In this document: piece by piece, positions 10,001 to 18,071 of the stretch | Position numbering within the stretch: position 1 is the stretch's first letter | Layout of the letters: every line of letters begins with the position of its first letter | Source: Arthrobacter sp. Edens01 | Lineage (GTDB): Bacteria; Actinomycetota; Actinomycetes; Actinomycetales; Micrococcaceae | DNA length: 64,000 nucleotides | NCBI RefSeq assembly: GCF_001307035.1 | Contig: NZ_LKIU01000004.1 | Coordinates: forward strand, 93,811 to 157,810 | Reading direction: 5' to 3' | Notes under the pieces: model-generated | Seen by the model: the letters and a program-made list of their open reading frames with translations, nothing else | What the model was told of the DNA's origin: nothing | Database searches by the model: none | Position numbers and translations under genes: made by a program

Positions 10001-10017
10001 TGCGCCTGCTCCGATGA
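7015..10017 (+). CDS. Alpha-mannosidase, glycoside hydrolase family 38
   Basis: Cytoplasmic exo-alpha-mannosidase of 1000 residues; there is no signal peptide. The GH38 catalytic domain starts near 255 with the zinc ligands in VGHAHIDSAWLWP. The nucleophile Asp lies in WLPDSFGYSGALPQ (about 368-381), and further metal and substrate residues lie in the VPFGWGDGGGGPT region (about 460). The alpha-mannosidase middle domain and the beta-sandwich C-terminal domain (from about 630) follow. The length fits bacterial GH38 enzymes that trim mannosides after import. The adjacent XRE-cupin regulator is a likely controller. The last 41 bases overlap, tail to tail, the 3' end of the convergent monooxygenase. 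Confidence 0.9.
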   Translation: MHPDRELAERRIARFLAQRLPPQLWTSLSPLQAEAWDCPGEPVSFAEAAEQAYQPVLPGARWGKPWHTTWFRLTGTVPVPAPGFAAEALVDLGFSADMPGFQAEGLVYDADGRVLKALESTNMAVPLEQEPGSALLLWVEAAATPNVIGDFSFRPTPLGSWDTAGEEPLYVFRRADTALLDEQVWNLAQDFSVLWGLMHELPMDSPRRHDLLRAMERAAAAVAPEDVSGTAGRARALLEEALSAPAASSAHRIHAVGHAHIDSAWLWPVRETRRKVARTFSNVLALMDTDPDFVFTASSAQQYAWLEEDHPELFARVAARVAEGRFVPAGGMWVEADTNLPSGESLVRQFTFGKRYFLEAFGVEPLDVWLPDSFGYSGALPQLIRAAGSRWFLTQKLSWNESDVMPHHTFLWEGIDGTRVFTHFPPVDTYNSALTGQELARAQRQFREKGATNLSLVPFGWGDGGGGPTREMLAAAYRTASLEGSPRVQLSSPRSFFETAERDYADPPVWSGEMYLQFHRGTYTSQARTKRGNRRSEALLHEAELWAATAAVRCGTDYPYQELDAAWKTVLLGQFHDILPGSSIAWVYEDAEREYAGAAAHLERIIARAQRVLAGEGNAVLTFNAAPVRLRGIPAMGGEAEMAAPAAARLEAGDGGWQLSSDHLTARVSSTGAITSLRGDSGRELVVPGEVANHFQLFRDTPNQWDAWDIDAADRTAPVSLHGVMTGSGDRSVTFKYKFGSSAVTQTLSLSPDGRALDLDIEADWHEEQKLLKLGFPLAVLADRASAEIQFGHVQRPTHENTSWDHARFEVPAHRWIHAGEHGRGASLANDSTYGYDITRTGTRDAGTGTLLRASLLRAPLFPDPGADQGVHTFRFSLRPDATVAEAVQDGYRLNLPLRTVAGAGAGSVPPLAVLTPSSVLVETVKLADDRSGDVVLRLYESLGGHTSAVLTAGFAARAAAATDLLERPAAAGAEIPRRADGRWDLEFRPFEVKTVRLLR

Positions 10018-11683
10018 GCCGCTCCAGGTAGGCCACGGCGCCGGTGATGTCCGTGCCAGAAGACCGGTAGCCAATGTAGCCGTCGGGCCGGATCACCAGG
10101 ACTTCCGGCCGGCGCGGTGAGAGGCCCAGCCGCTCAAACGCCAGTCCGCTCACGTCTTCGATGACGCCCGGGCCGGAGGCGGTGAGCTTGCTGCCCACCA
10201 CCAGGCGCTGCACGGTGAGCAGCCGGCCGAGCCCGGCCAGGGCAGCATGGATCTGCTGCGGAGTATCCTCAGGCCAGCCGGGTCCGGTCAGCAGAAGGTG
10301 GAATCCGGGGGCGGCCACCAGGTCCTGCAGCCGCCGTTCCTTCTCCTGGTAATGCACAACGGCGTCAGGCAGCCGGTCGCCGGGCCTCGGCCCGGAGGCC
10401 AGCAGCGCCGGGCGCCGGTTCAGCGCGGATTCAGTCATGGTGCTGCCGCGGTAATGGATGCCGAGCTGGGACATGGTGCGGAACGCCCGGCTGCGCAGCC
10501 GCTCGTTCGCAGCGATGGACGGCGCCAGGGCAGGCAGCAGCTTGGTACGCGGGAGTTTCTTCAGTCCGCTTCGGCTCGTTGCCAGTTTGAAGAGGCGATC
10601 GGTGAACCCGACGATTCCGCGGGCCACCGGCCGGCGTTCAGCGTCGTAGCTGTCGATCAGCTCGTCCGTAGCCAGCCCCCGTGCGCCCAGGGCGAGCTTC
10701 CAGCCCAGGTTCAGCGCATCCTGGATACCGGTGTTCATTCCCTGACCGCCAATGGGGGAATGAACGTGGGCGGCGTCGCCGGCCAGGAACACGGAGCCCG
10801 ACTGGAAGAATTCGGCCATCTGGTGCGAGAGCCGGAAACTGCTGATCCACTTCGGATCGTGCAGGACCAGGCCGCCGCCGGAGAACTTGTCGGCAACCGC
10901 CTGCAGGGATTCAAGGGTCACTGCGCTGTTGTCCCCGCGCTCCTTCAGGCTGATCATCCGCCACGAAGCAGGCCGGCCCAGGGGGAAGAGGACCATAAAA
11001 CCGTCCTCTGTGGGGTAAGCGTGTACAGCGCCGGGATCTGCGCCGTCCACCTCAAGGTCAGCGAGGACAAATGTGTCGGCGTAGCCGGAGCCGCGGAAAT
11101 CCATCCCGGCGCGGCGGCGCACGGTGCTTTCGGCGCCGTCCGCACCCACGATGTACCGGGCGCGGATCCGGTCAATTCCACGGTCCTGGCGCTGTACCCG
11201 TGCTTCCATGCCCGCGAAGGGATCGTCGGGAACCAGGCGTTCAAGTTCCAGCAGCTCGGCTCCCCGCTCAACACGCACTCCGCGGCTGGCCAGGTAGGAG
11301 AGCAGGATCTGTTCGGTCTCGGACTGCGGCAGGAACAGCAGCTGCTGGTGGGCGGAGTCTTCAATGCCGACGTCGAACAGTCCAACCGAGACTGTCTCCT
11401 CCGGAAGGTGCAGCTTCAGCTGATGCGCCGGGGTTCCCCTGCTGGCCATGGCGGCACTGATCCCGAAGGGCCGCAGTGCCTCCAGGGTGCGCGGCTGCAC
11501 TGCCAGTGCACGGGACTGGGTCGAGGGACCCTGCCGCCGGTCGATGATCCTAAAGCTCGTTCCGTAGCCGGAAAGCTGGGCTGCGAGGGCCAGCCCGGTG
11601 GGCCCGGCACCCACGATCAGGACATCGACGTCGTAGTTCATTCCATCATTGTTCGCATAGGAAACCCGGTCCGCCATAGTCAC
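9977..11683 (-). CDS. FAD-dependent aromatic-ring monooxygenase (PheA/TfdB-like)
   Basis: Flavin hydroxylase of up to 568 residues. It shows the dinucleotide motif VLIVGAGPTGLALAAQL (about 20-36), the DG motif GADGAESTVRRRAG (about 170-183) and the GD motif GDAAHVHSPIGGQGMNTG (about 300-317). The C-terminal thioredoxin-like domain of the phenol hydroxylase group follows, with VLVIRPDGYIGYR near 535. Such enzymes use NAD(P)H and oxygen to hydroxylate phenols. GTG 11683 gives the full frame. ATG 11677 or ATG 11641, the latter just before NYDVDVLIVGAG, could be the true start, and ribosome sites do not decide. It is divergent from the agmatinase-family gene and shares a 131-base control region. 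Confidence 0.85.
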   Translation of the reverse strand: MTMADRVSYANNDGMNYDVDVLIVGAGPTGLALAAQLSGYGTSFRIIDRRQGPSTQSRALAVQPRTLEALRPFGISAAMASRGTPAHQLKLHLPEETVSVGLFDVGIEDSAHQQLLFLPQSETEQILLSYLASRGVRVERGAELLELERLVPDDPFAGMEARVQRQDRGIDRIRARYIVGADGAESTVRRRAGMDFRGSGYADTFVLADLEVDGADPGAVHAYPTEDGFMVLFPLGRPASWRMISLKERGDNSAVTLESLQAVADKFSGGGLVLHDPKWISSFRLSHQMAEFFQSGSVFLAGDAAHVHSPIGGQGMNTGIQDALNLGWKLALGARGLATDELIDSYDAERRPVARGIVGFTDRLFKLATSRSGLKKLPRTKLLPALAPSIAANERLRSRAFRTMSQLGIHYRGSTMTESALNRRPALLASGPRPGDRLPDAVVHYQEKERRLQDLVAAPGFHLLLTGPGWPEDTPQQIHAALAGLGRLLTVQRLVVGSKLTASGPGVIEDVSGLAFERLGLSPRRPEVLVIRPDGYIGYRSSGTDITGAVAYLERLIGAGARSSLQRA

Positions 11684-11692
11684 AGCCTAGTC

Positions 11693-11722
11693 TTGACGCC
11701 GATCGCGGTTCCACTTTAGCCT
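11693..11722 (+). promoter_or_regulatory. Possible promoter for the ureohydrolase/TPP operon
   Basis: TTGACG (11693-11698) and TAGCCT (11717-11722) are 18 bases apart, in the AT-richer gap between the divergent monooxygenase and ureohydrolase genes. Hexamer quality is fair. The distance to ATG 11815 leaves a leader of about 85 bases. Confidence 0.35.
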
Positions 11723-11814
11723 TCCGATAAACATTTGATGCCTATTAGATAACTCCTAGCTGGGTTTCCGGTAGGCTCGGGCCCTCGGCACCCAACGAAC
11801 CGGAGAAGCACTCA

Positions 11815-12792
11815 ATGGATTCACCACAGACGCAGCCGCGCATCAACGTGGACGGCAAAGTCGGCCCGATCGACGCCGCCAAAGTCCCGCGCTATGCCGG
11901 TGCCGCCACGTACGCCCGCCTTCCGCGGCTGGACCAGGTGGAACGCGCCGACGTCGCTGTCCTCGGCGTGCCGTTCGACACCGGAGTTTCCTACCGCCCG
12001 GGCGCCCGCTTCGGTGCAAACCACATCCGTGAGGCGTCCCGGCTGCTGCGCCCGTACAACCCGGCGCAGGACACCTCGCCGTTCGCCAACCTGCAGGTTG
12101 CGGATGCCGGTGACCTCGCCGTGAACCCGTTCAACATTAACGAGGCCATTGAAACAGTCCAGGCCGGGGCACTGGACCTGACGGCGGACGGTGCCCGGCT
12201 GCTGACCCTCGGAGGGGACCACACCATCGCCCTGCCCCTGCTGCGCGCCGCGTCCGAACGGGCCGGGGAACCTGTGGCGCTGCTGCACTTTGACGCACAT
12301 CTGGACACCTGGGACAGCTACTTCGGCGCCGAATACACCCACGGCACACCTTTCCGCCGTGCTGTGGAGGAAGGGATCCTGGACACCGAGGCGATCTCCC
12401 ATGTGGGTACCCGCGGCCCGCTGTACGGCAAGAAGGACCTTGAAGACGACCGCCGCTTCGGCTTCGGGATCATCACCAGTTCCGACGTTTTCCGCCAGGG
12501 TGTGGATGAAGTGGTGGCGAAGCTCCGGGACCGGATCGGCGGCCGCCCGCTCTACATCTCCGTTGACATCGACGTGCTGGACCCTGCCCACGCACCCGGA
12601 ACGGGAACTCCGGAAGCCGGCGGCATGACCAGCCGGGAACTGCTGGAGATCCTCCGCGGTCTGCGCGGAATGAACCTTGTTGGAGCGGATGTGGTGGAAG
12701 TGGCACCTGCCTACGATCACGCGGACATTACCGGTGTGGCTGCCTCCCACGTGGCGTACGACCTGATTACGCTCATGGGGCTCACCAAGTGA
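11815..12792 (+). CDS. Agmatinase/guanidinobutyrase-family ureohydrolase
   Basis: Manganese-dependent ureohydrolase of 325 residues that removes urea from a guanidino compound. All metal-site motifs are present: GGDHT (about 139-143), HFDAHLDTW (about 159-167) and [19 protein letters not shown] (about 243-261). The GTGTPE loop and length fit the agmatinase/guanidinobutyrase branch rather than arginase. Its stop overlaps the GTG of a TPP-dependent decarboxylase by four bases (GTGA), so both are made together. That pairing recalls the arginine transaminase pathway, in which 2-ketoarginine is decarboxylated and 4-guanidinobutyrate is finally hydrolysed. Guanidinobutyrate is therefore as likely a substrate as agmatine. 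Family certain, substrate inferred. Confidence 0.88.
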   Translation: MDSPQTQPRINVDGKVGPIDAAKVPRYAGAATYARLPRLDQVERADVAVLGVPFDTGVSYRPGARFGANHIREASRLLRPYNPAQDTSPFANLQVADAGDLAVNPFNINEAIETVQAGALDLTADGARLLTLGGDHTIALPLLRAASERAGEPVALLHFDAHLDTWDSYFGAEYTHGTPFRRAVEEGILDTEAISHVGTRGPLYGKKDLEDDRRFGFGIITSSDVFRQGVDEVVAKLRDRIGGRPLYISVDIDVLDPAHAPGTGTPEAGGMTSRELLEILRGLRGMNLVGADVVEVAPAYDHADITGVAASHVAYDLITLMGLTK

Positions 12793-14462
12793 GTGCCGGT
12801 ATGGGTGCCGGCAGCACCGTGGCCGACGGCGTGGTCCGCAACGGCGGCGACCTGGTGGTGGAGACCCTGGAAGCGCTGGGCGCCACCACGGTGTTCGGCA
12901 TTCCGGGCCAGCATGCCCTGGGACTGTTCGATGCGCTTTCCCGCTCCACCCTTGAATTCGTCTCCTCGCGGGTCGAAAACAATGCAGCCTTTGCCGCCGA
13001 CGGGTTCACCCGCGCTACGGGCAAGGTGGGTGTGCTCTTCCTTTCAACGGGCCCGGGTGCCCTCACGTCGCTGGCCGGGCTGCAGGAAGCCTATGCCACC
13101 GGGGTGCCCATGATCGTGGTTGCCAGCCAGATCCCGATCGAAGGCCTCGGAGCGCGGCGGCGGGGAATGCTTCACCAGCTGGATGACCAGAAAGCCTCGG
13201 CGGCCAACGTCACCAAGAGCCAGCGCCTCATCCAGCATGCCTCGGGCATTCCGTCGGCTATCCAGGACGCCTGGACCGAAGCTATCTCCGCACCCATGGG
13301 GCCGGTCTGGATCGAGGTGCCGCAGAACGTCCTGCTGGCCCCGGTCGTGGTGCCGGCAGTGGAGGACGCGCTCGCCGAACCGTTCGACAATCCGCCCCGC
13401 AGTGAACTTGTCACTGAAGCGGTGAAGTGGCTGGCCGGCGCCCGCCGTCCGGCAGTCATCGCCGGCGGAGGCACCCGGCGCGGCCGGGGCGAAGAATCGC
13501 TGCTGTCCCTGGCCGAGAAGCTCCGTGCGCCGGTGATCTGCACCCCGGGCGGCAAGGGAGCCTTCCCCTGGAACCATCCGCTGTCCCTGCAGTCCTGGGT
13601 GGAGGACCGGTGGGCCACTGACCTGCTTGAAGACGCGGACGTCCTGCTGGTGGTGGGTTCCTCGCTGGGGGAGATCACCTCCAACTACTTCACCTTCGCG
13701 CCGCGCGGGCGCATCATCCAGATCGATGCCGAGCCTCGGGTCCTTGAGTCCAATGGGCCGGCGCTCGGAATCCGGGCAGATGCCGGACAGGCACTGGCTG
13801 CGCTCGACGCCGCGCTGCCGGTGCCGGCCACGGCTCCGGACTGGCACGGGCAAAGCGCCGCAGAGATCACCGCGGACACCCTGGCAAGGATTTCTGACCG
13901 GCTCGATGCCCAGGACCTGGCGCCGGAGCGCAAGTTCATGGCAGACATCCGCGAGGCGGTTCCGGCGGACATGCAGACCTTTTGGGACATGACAATTGCC
14001 GCGTACTGGGCATGGAGCTGCTGGGACACCAAGACCGGCGCGTTCCACTCCGCCCAGGGTGCGGGCGGGCTCGGCTTTGGCTATCCCGCAGCCCTCGGTG
14101 CCGCTGTGGGAACCGGTGAACGGGTGCTTGCGGTATCCGGCGACGGATCGGCGATGTATTCGATTTCCGAACTTGCCACTGCCCGCCAGCACGGCGCCCC
14201 GGTCACCTGGCTGATTGTTGACGACGGAGGCTACGGGGTGCTGCGTGAGTACATGGTGGACGCGTTCGGGAAAGCCACCGCCACGGAGCTGGCCGGGCCG
14301 GATTTCGTGAAGCTGGCCGAGTCCTTCGGGATTCCGGCGCGGCGTGCAGAACCAGGAGGGGTAAGGGAAGCCCTGGAGGAGTCGTTCGCGCAGGAAGGTC
14401 CGAACGTCGTGGTTGTCCAGACGGTGCTGCGCCTCTTCGCCCCCACCCACCTGGCGCCGTAA
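12789..14462 (+). CDS. TPP-dependent enzyme, possible 2-ketoarginine decarboxylase
   Basis: Acetolactate-synthase-like thiamine diphosphate enzyme of 557 residues with N, M and C domains. The N-terminal catalytic-glutamate region is [18 protein letters not shown] (about 58-75). The cofactor motif is GDGSAMYS...[12 protein letters not shown] (about 451-490), with Asp-Asp where NN is classical. No regulatory subunit is nearby, so biosynthetic acetolactate synthesis is unlikely. Start GTG 12789 overlaps the ureohydrolase stop. Pseudomonas AruI, a 2-ketoarginine decarboxylase, is the same family and about the same length and acts in a pathway that ends with a ureohydrolase. That makes it the best functional guess. 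Other 2-oxoacid decarboxylase or ligase activities remain possible. Confidence 0.75.
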   Translation: MSAGMGAGSTVADGVVRNGGDLVVETLEALGATTVFGIPGQHALGLFDALSRSTLEFVSSRVENNAAFAADGFTRATGKVGVLFLSTGPGALTSLAGLQEAYATGVPMIVVASQIPIEGLGARRRGMLHQLDDQKASAANVTKSQRLIQHASGIPSAIQDAWTEAISAPMGPVWIEVPQNVLLAPVVVPAVEDALAEPFDNPPRSELVTEAVKWLAGARRPAVIAGGGTRRGRGEESLLSLAEKLRAPVICTPGGKGAFPWNHPLSLQSWVEDRWATDLLEDADVLLVVGSSLGEITSNYFTFAPRGRIIQIDAEPRVLESNGPALGIRADAGQALAALDAALPVPATAPDWHGQSAAEITADTLARISDRLDAQDLAPERKFMADIREAVPADMQTFWDMTIAAYWAWSCWDTKTGAFHSAQGAGGLGFGYPAALGAAVGTGERVLAVSGDGSAMYSISELATARQHGAPVTWLIVDDGGYGVLREYMVDAFGKATATELAGPDFVKLAESFGIPARRAEPGGVREALEESFAQEGPNVVVVQTVLRLFAPTHLAP

Positions 14463-14581
14463 CTTCGGAAATCTCCCAGAGTGCTGGGTTAAAGTTCTCT
14501 TAGGCAACTAAACCTGGGAGGTTCCGTGACGAAACCCGGCCGGACTAGGCAGCCGCGTGCTGCCAGGAGAGGATTCCAGGC

Positions 14582-16162
14582 ATGGAATTCCTGATCCTGC
14601 TTATCGGACTGCTCTTTGGCACGGTGCTGGTGGTGGGGATCGGCGAACGCATCCGCCTGCCCTATCCGGTGCTGATGCTGATCTTCTCTGCGCTGTTCGC
14701 TTTCCTGCCGGTCATTCCGGAAATCCATATCGACCCGGAACTGATCCTGCCCCTGTTCCTTCCCCCGCTGCTCTACGCCGCAGCCCAGCGCAGCTCCTGG
14801 TCCGTATTCCGGCTCCGCTGGCGCTCCCTGGTGCTGCTGGCGGTCGCGCTGGTGGCAGTAACGGTGGGAGTGGTTGCCGGAGTCTCGTGGGCCATTGTCC
14901 CCGCGCTGGGCCTGCCGGCCGCGATAGCGCTTGGGGCAATCGTTGCCCCTCCGGACCCCGTGGCCGTCGAAGCCGTGGCCGGCAAGGTGAACATGCCCCG
15001 CAGGCTCATTACCGTCCTGCAGACTGAAGGCCTCTTCAACGACGCCATAGCGATCGTGATCTTCCAGGCGGCCGTGGCCGCTGCGGTGAGCGGCGGGGAC
15101 GTGGGCTGGTCCATTGTTCCGAGTTTCCTCATCGGAGCTGCCGGCGCCGTCGTCCTTGGGCTGGGAATGGGCTGGCTGGTCGGTGCACTGAACCGCTTTG
15201 TGCCCAACCTGGTGGCGAGGTCCGCAGTCACGCTGGTGGCGCCCTACGCGGTGTATGTCCTGTCCGAGGAGCTGCACTTCTCCGGTGTGGTCGCGGTTGT
15301 GGTCACGGCACTGGAACTGGGCCGCCGCGCCCGGCCGCAGGACTCGGAAGAGCGGCTCACCCGTACGGCGTTCTGGGAAGTCGTCGAGCTGCTGACCACC
15401 GGTGTTGCCTTTGGCCTGGTGGGTATCGAAATGCGGTACGTCATCGAAGACGAGGGCCGCGAGATCTTCGGTTACATTCCCGGCGTCGCAGCCGTATGTG
15501 CTGCCGTAGTGCTCGTCCGTTTCCTGTGGATGTACTGCCTGTACCGGTTCGGCGGGACAGAACGGCGTAACCGGGTGCCGGGTTCGGCCAAGGAAGTCCT
15601 GGTGCTTACCTGGTGCGGCATGCGCGGACTGGCGACGCTGGCGCTGGCGCTGGCACTGCCGTCCACCACACTCGCGGGGGAGGCCCTTCCCGGCCGGAAC
15701 TTCATGATCATCGCAGCCGGATCCGTCCTGCTGGTCACCCTGGTGCTGCCCGGCCTCACCCTGCCGTGGCTCATGCGCCGGCTTAAACTGCCCAGCGACC
15801 ACGGAGCTGTAGCCCGGCAGGAACGCGAACTCGCACGGCGGGCTGAACGGGTGGCCATGGAGACCATGAAACGGTCCAAGGCGGGAGACAAACTGCCGCC
15901 TGAACGCCGTGCCGCGCTGGCCCGCCGGATGTCCTCCCTGCACTCCATCCTGGAACGTGACTCCGAAGCCGATCCGCAGAAGATGCTCCAGCTCAAAGCC
16001 ACCCTGGAGATCATGGATGCCGTACAGCGTGAAGCGCTTGCAGCGGCCCGGAAGGAAGTTCTGGCTGCCCGCCGCCAGTCCGGAATGGACCCGGAGGCAG
16101 TGGACAGGGTGCTGCGGCGCCTGGATCTGCGCACCGTGACCCTGGACCGCGGCGGCCACTAG
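14582..16162 (+). CDS. Na+/H+ antiporter, CPA1 family
   Basis: Membrane cation/proton antiporter of 526 residues with about 12 hydrophobic segments up to about residue 400, followed by a charged cytoplasmic tail. Family features are FLPPLLYAAAQ (about 59-69), the ion-site segment VAPPDPVAVEA (about 121-131, with the PDP motif), and EGLFNDAIAIVIF (about 149-161) with the conserved ND pair. A later helix has WCGMRGLATLALALALP, the arginine-containing CPA1 signature. It exports sodium in exchange for protons and supports pH and salt tolerance. ATG 14582 follows AGGAGAGG by nine bases. A 22-codon GTG ORF with its own GGGAGG overlaps this start (see findings). Confidence 0.9.
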   Translation: MEFLILLIGLLFGTVLVVGIGERIRLPYPVLMLIFSALFAFLPVIPEIHIDPELILPLFLPPLLYAAAQRSSWSVFRLRWRSLVLLAVALVAVTVGVVAGVSWAIVPALGLPAAIALGAIVAPPDPVAVEAVAGKVNMPRRLITVLQTEGLFNDAIAIVIFQAAVAAAVSGGDVGWSIVPSFLIGAAGAVVLGLGMGWLVGALNRFVPNLVARSAVTLVAPYAVYVLSEELHFSGVVAVVVTALELGRRARPQDSEERLTRTAFWEVVELLTTGVAFGLVGIEMRYVIEDEGREIFGYIPGVAAVCAAVVLVRFLWMYCLYRFGGTERRNRVPGSAKEVLVLTWCGMRGLATLALALALPSTTLAGEALPGRNFMIIAAGSVLLVTLVLPGLTLPWLMRRLKLPSDHGAVARQERELARRAERVAMETMKRSKAGDKLPPERRAALARRMSSLHSILERDSEADPQKMLQLKATLEIMDAVQREALAAARKEVLAARRQSGMDPEAVDRVLRRLDLRTVTLDRGGH

Positions 16163-16175
16163 GAGCACCGCCCGG

Positions 16176-17339
16176 CTACTGCATGGTGAAGCGCTTTGCC
16201 ACCAGGCCGGCCAGGCGCCGGGACCGGAACAGGCGCGCCAGCCCGGCATTGCGCGCCTGCATCAGCCGCGGCGGCAGCGGACGCCCGAGTGCCATGTTCA
16301 GGCGGGCCTGGGCGGAAGCGACGACGGCGGCCCGCCGGCGCCGCAGGTCAAAGGCAGCCAGCTGCCGGGTTACGTCGGCCCCGCCCACGGCAGCGCTGAG
16401 CAGCGGCGCCAGCTCTGCAGCGTCCAGCCAGCCCAGCGTCATGCCCTGCCCTCCGATTGGACTGACCTCGTGGGCAGCGTCGCCAATCAGCACCGTCCGG
16501 CCGTGCACCAGCTGCCGCAGGGCGGTTGTCCGCACTGAAAAGGCACTGAGCATGGTGCTGGCACCGGCATCGGGTTTCTTCCCGGTGCGGGCGGCCACGA
16601 TTGTTGCCAGGTCCTTGGCATCGGCGTCAGACAGCAGCGTCCGGGTGTGCGCTACCCAGCGGCGTTTTCCGCCGGGAAGCGGGAAGGACTCCACAATTCC
16701 CTCCGGTTCCAGGTACAGGACGCCCACCGGCCCGTCTCCCGTGGTGTCCGGGAAATCACCCATGAGATAGGAATCCCGCAGCAGGGTGCCCGTGGCTTCG
16801 ATCCCCAGCAGCCCCCGGACAGGGGAGCGGGCGCCGTCGGCGGCAACTACCCAGGAAGCGCGAAGGGAGAATTCTCCGCCCGGGCCGGCACCGGTGAGCG
16901 TGACCCCGGCGCCGTCGTCCCTCAGCCCCGTGACCTGGTGCCCTCGCTGCAGCGCATCCGGGTCCAGCTCCCGCAGCCTGGCCTCGAGCACCGTCTCGGT
17001 GCGTTCCTGCGGCAGCGCCAGGACATAGGGATAGGCAGCGGAGGTCTTGCTGAAGCTGATGGAGATCAGGTCCCGGTCCCGGGTCCGGGCTGCCCCGCGG
17101 CGGATCTGCACCCCTTCGGCTGCGAGCTGCCCGGCGACTCCGGTTGCTTCCAGCGCAGCCATGCCGGGGGGATGGATGCCGATGGCCCGGGAATGGGAGC
17201 TGCGCTCCGTCCGCCGTTCCAGCACCCGCACCCGCAGCCCGTCCTGCAGCGCCAGGATGGCCAGTACCAGTCCCACCGGGCCGCCGCCCACAACTGCGAC
17301 GTCAACGTCCCGCAGATTCCCGGGACCGGAAGCAGCCAT
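16176..17339 (-). CDS. FAD-dependent hydroxylase of the type III PKS operon
   Basis: PHBH-type flavin monooxygenase of 387 residues. It has the dinucleotide fold VAVVGGGPVGLVLAILA (about 13-29), the DG motif VVAADGARSPVRGLLG (about 165-180) and the GD motif IGDAAHEVSPIGGQGM (about 280-295). I chose ATG 17339 because it shares its A with the TGA of the preceding methyltransferase (TGATG coupling). Upstream in-frame starts would run into that gene. As the third gene after a type III PKS and a methyltransferase it probably hydroxylates the polyketide aromatic ring, as SrsC does for alkylresorcinols in Streptomyces griseus. It ends 14 bases from the convergent antiporter. Confidence 0.83.
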   Translation of the reverse strand: MAASGPGNLRDVDVAVVGGGPVGLVLAILALQDGLRVRVLERRTERSSHSRAIGIHPPGMAALEATGVAGQLAAEGVQIRRGAARTRDRDLISISFSKTSAAYPYVLALPQERTETVLEARLRELDPDALQRGHQVTGLRDDGAGVTLTGAGPGGEFSLRASWVVAADGARSPVRGLLGIEATGTLLRDSYLMGDFPDTTGDGPVGVLYLEPEGIVESFPLPGGKRRWVAHTRTLLSDADAKDLATIVAARTGKKPDAGASTMLSAFSVRTTALRQLVHGRTVLIGDAAHEVSPIGGQGMTLGWLDAAELAPLLSAAVGGADVTRQLAAFDLRRRRAAVVASAQARLNMALGRPLPPRLMQARNAGLARLFRSRRLAGLVAKRFTMQ

Positions 17340-18067
17340 CACCGGCCGCTCCGGTACAGCAGCAGGTTCTGCCACGGGCGCTGCTGCCGGGTTTCCCACC
17401 CGGCGGGCGCAACCGCAGCCAGTTCCCCGGCGGTATAGCTGCGCCGGATCGAGGTCAGGCCGTCCTCACGGATGAAGGACCCGTGGAAGAACGGAAGGGT
17501 GCCCGCCGAAAACAATGCGTAGCCCCACCGGCTGCGCTCAATGTCGCTGTGCAGGGCCAGTGACCCGGCGAGTTTCTCCGAATCGGCGAGCAGGCCCCGG
17601 AACGCCGCATCATCGAGGTGGTGAAGCACGTGGTTGGAGAGCACGACGTCGAACACCGTACCTTCCGCCACCAGGTCGGAACTGAGCGCGGCGCGGAAGG
17701 ACAGGCCGGGCACCGGCCGCCGCGAGGCATAGGCGTGGGCACGTTCATCGGGATCGATGCCCGTGACCTGCACGGCGAGTCCGTCCCGACGGGCCCAGCG
17801 CGCCAGCGCACGGGCCAGGTCCCCGCCGCCTGCTCCGATATCCAGGACCGTGCCCCCGCCCTTCGCGGCCAGGACCGGGCGCACATACCGCCGGTAGTTG
17901 CGGCGCCAGCCGGACACGACGGCGTTGATCACCGGGAACTGGGCATAGGTGCGTTCCAGCCGGGCCAGGTCGCAGTCGGGGCTGTCCATCTGCTCTGCTG
18001 CGTTCACTGCCCGCCGGCTCAGGTCCGGCGGCAGGAACGGCGGTGTTTCGGTGTTCAGCAGGCTCAC
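17339..18067 (-). CDS. Class I SAM-dependent methyltransferase of the type III PKS operon
   Basis: Rossmann-fold methyltransferase of 242 residues. Motif I is VLDIGAGGGDLARAL (about 66-80). The acidic loop following strand 2 is in TGIDPDERA, and NHVLHHLDD (about 142-150) is the post-II motif typical of UbiE/COQ5-like enzymes. I set the start at GTG 18067, four bases after the PKS stop. A longer frame from 18145 would overlap the PKS by 74 bases. It likely methylates a hydroxyl or carbon of the polyketide product. Its stop overlaps the ATG of the downstream hydroxylase, so the three genes form one coupled operon. Confidence 0.85.
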   Translation of the reverse strand: MSLLNTETPPFLPPDLSRRAVNAAEQMDSPDCDLARLERTYAQFPVINAVVSGWRRNYRRYVRPVLAAKGGGTVLDIGAGGGDLARALARWARRDGLAVQVTGIDPDERAHAYASRRPVPGLSFRAALSSDLVAEGTVFDVVLSNHVLHHLDDAAFRGLLADSEKLAGSLALHSDIERSRWGYALFSAGTLPFFHGSFIREDGLTSIRRSYTAGELAAVAPAGWETRQQRPWQNLLLYRSGR

Positions 18068-18071
18068 CGGA

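Noticed and set aside
10247-11719. Plus-strand 490-codon open frame opposite the flavin monooxygenase
   Set aside because: Translation lacks motifs; the minus-strand gene has all three FAD motifs.
11684-11814. Guanidine or other riboswitch ahead of the ureohydrolase
   Set aside because: I looked for conserved guanidine-riboswitch features and saw only a promoter-like region with no convincing paired leader.
14502-14518. TTAGGCAACTAAACCT resembling a DtxR/MntR box ahead of the antiporter
   Set aside because: The half sites are out of register with the 19-base consensus and an Na+/H+ antiporter is not an expected target; similarity is probably chance.
14489-16249. Long minus-strand open frame of about 586 codons opposite the CPA1 antiporter
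   Set aside because: Its translation is low in hydrophobic order and rich in His, Gln and Arg, typical of the antisense of a GC-rich gene; the plus strand has clear antiporter motifs.
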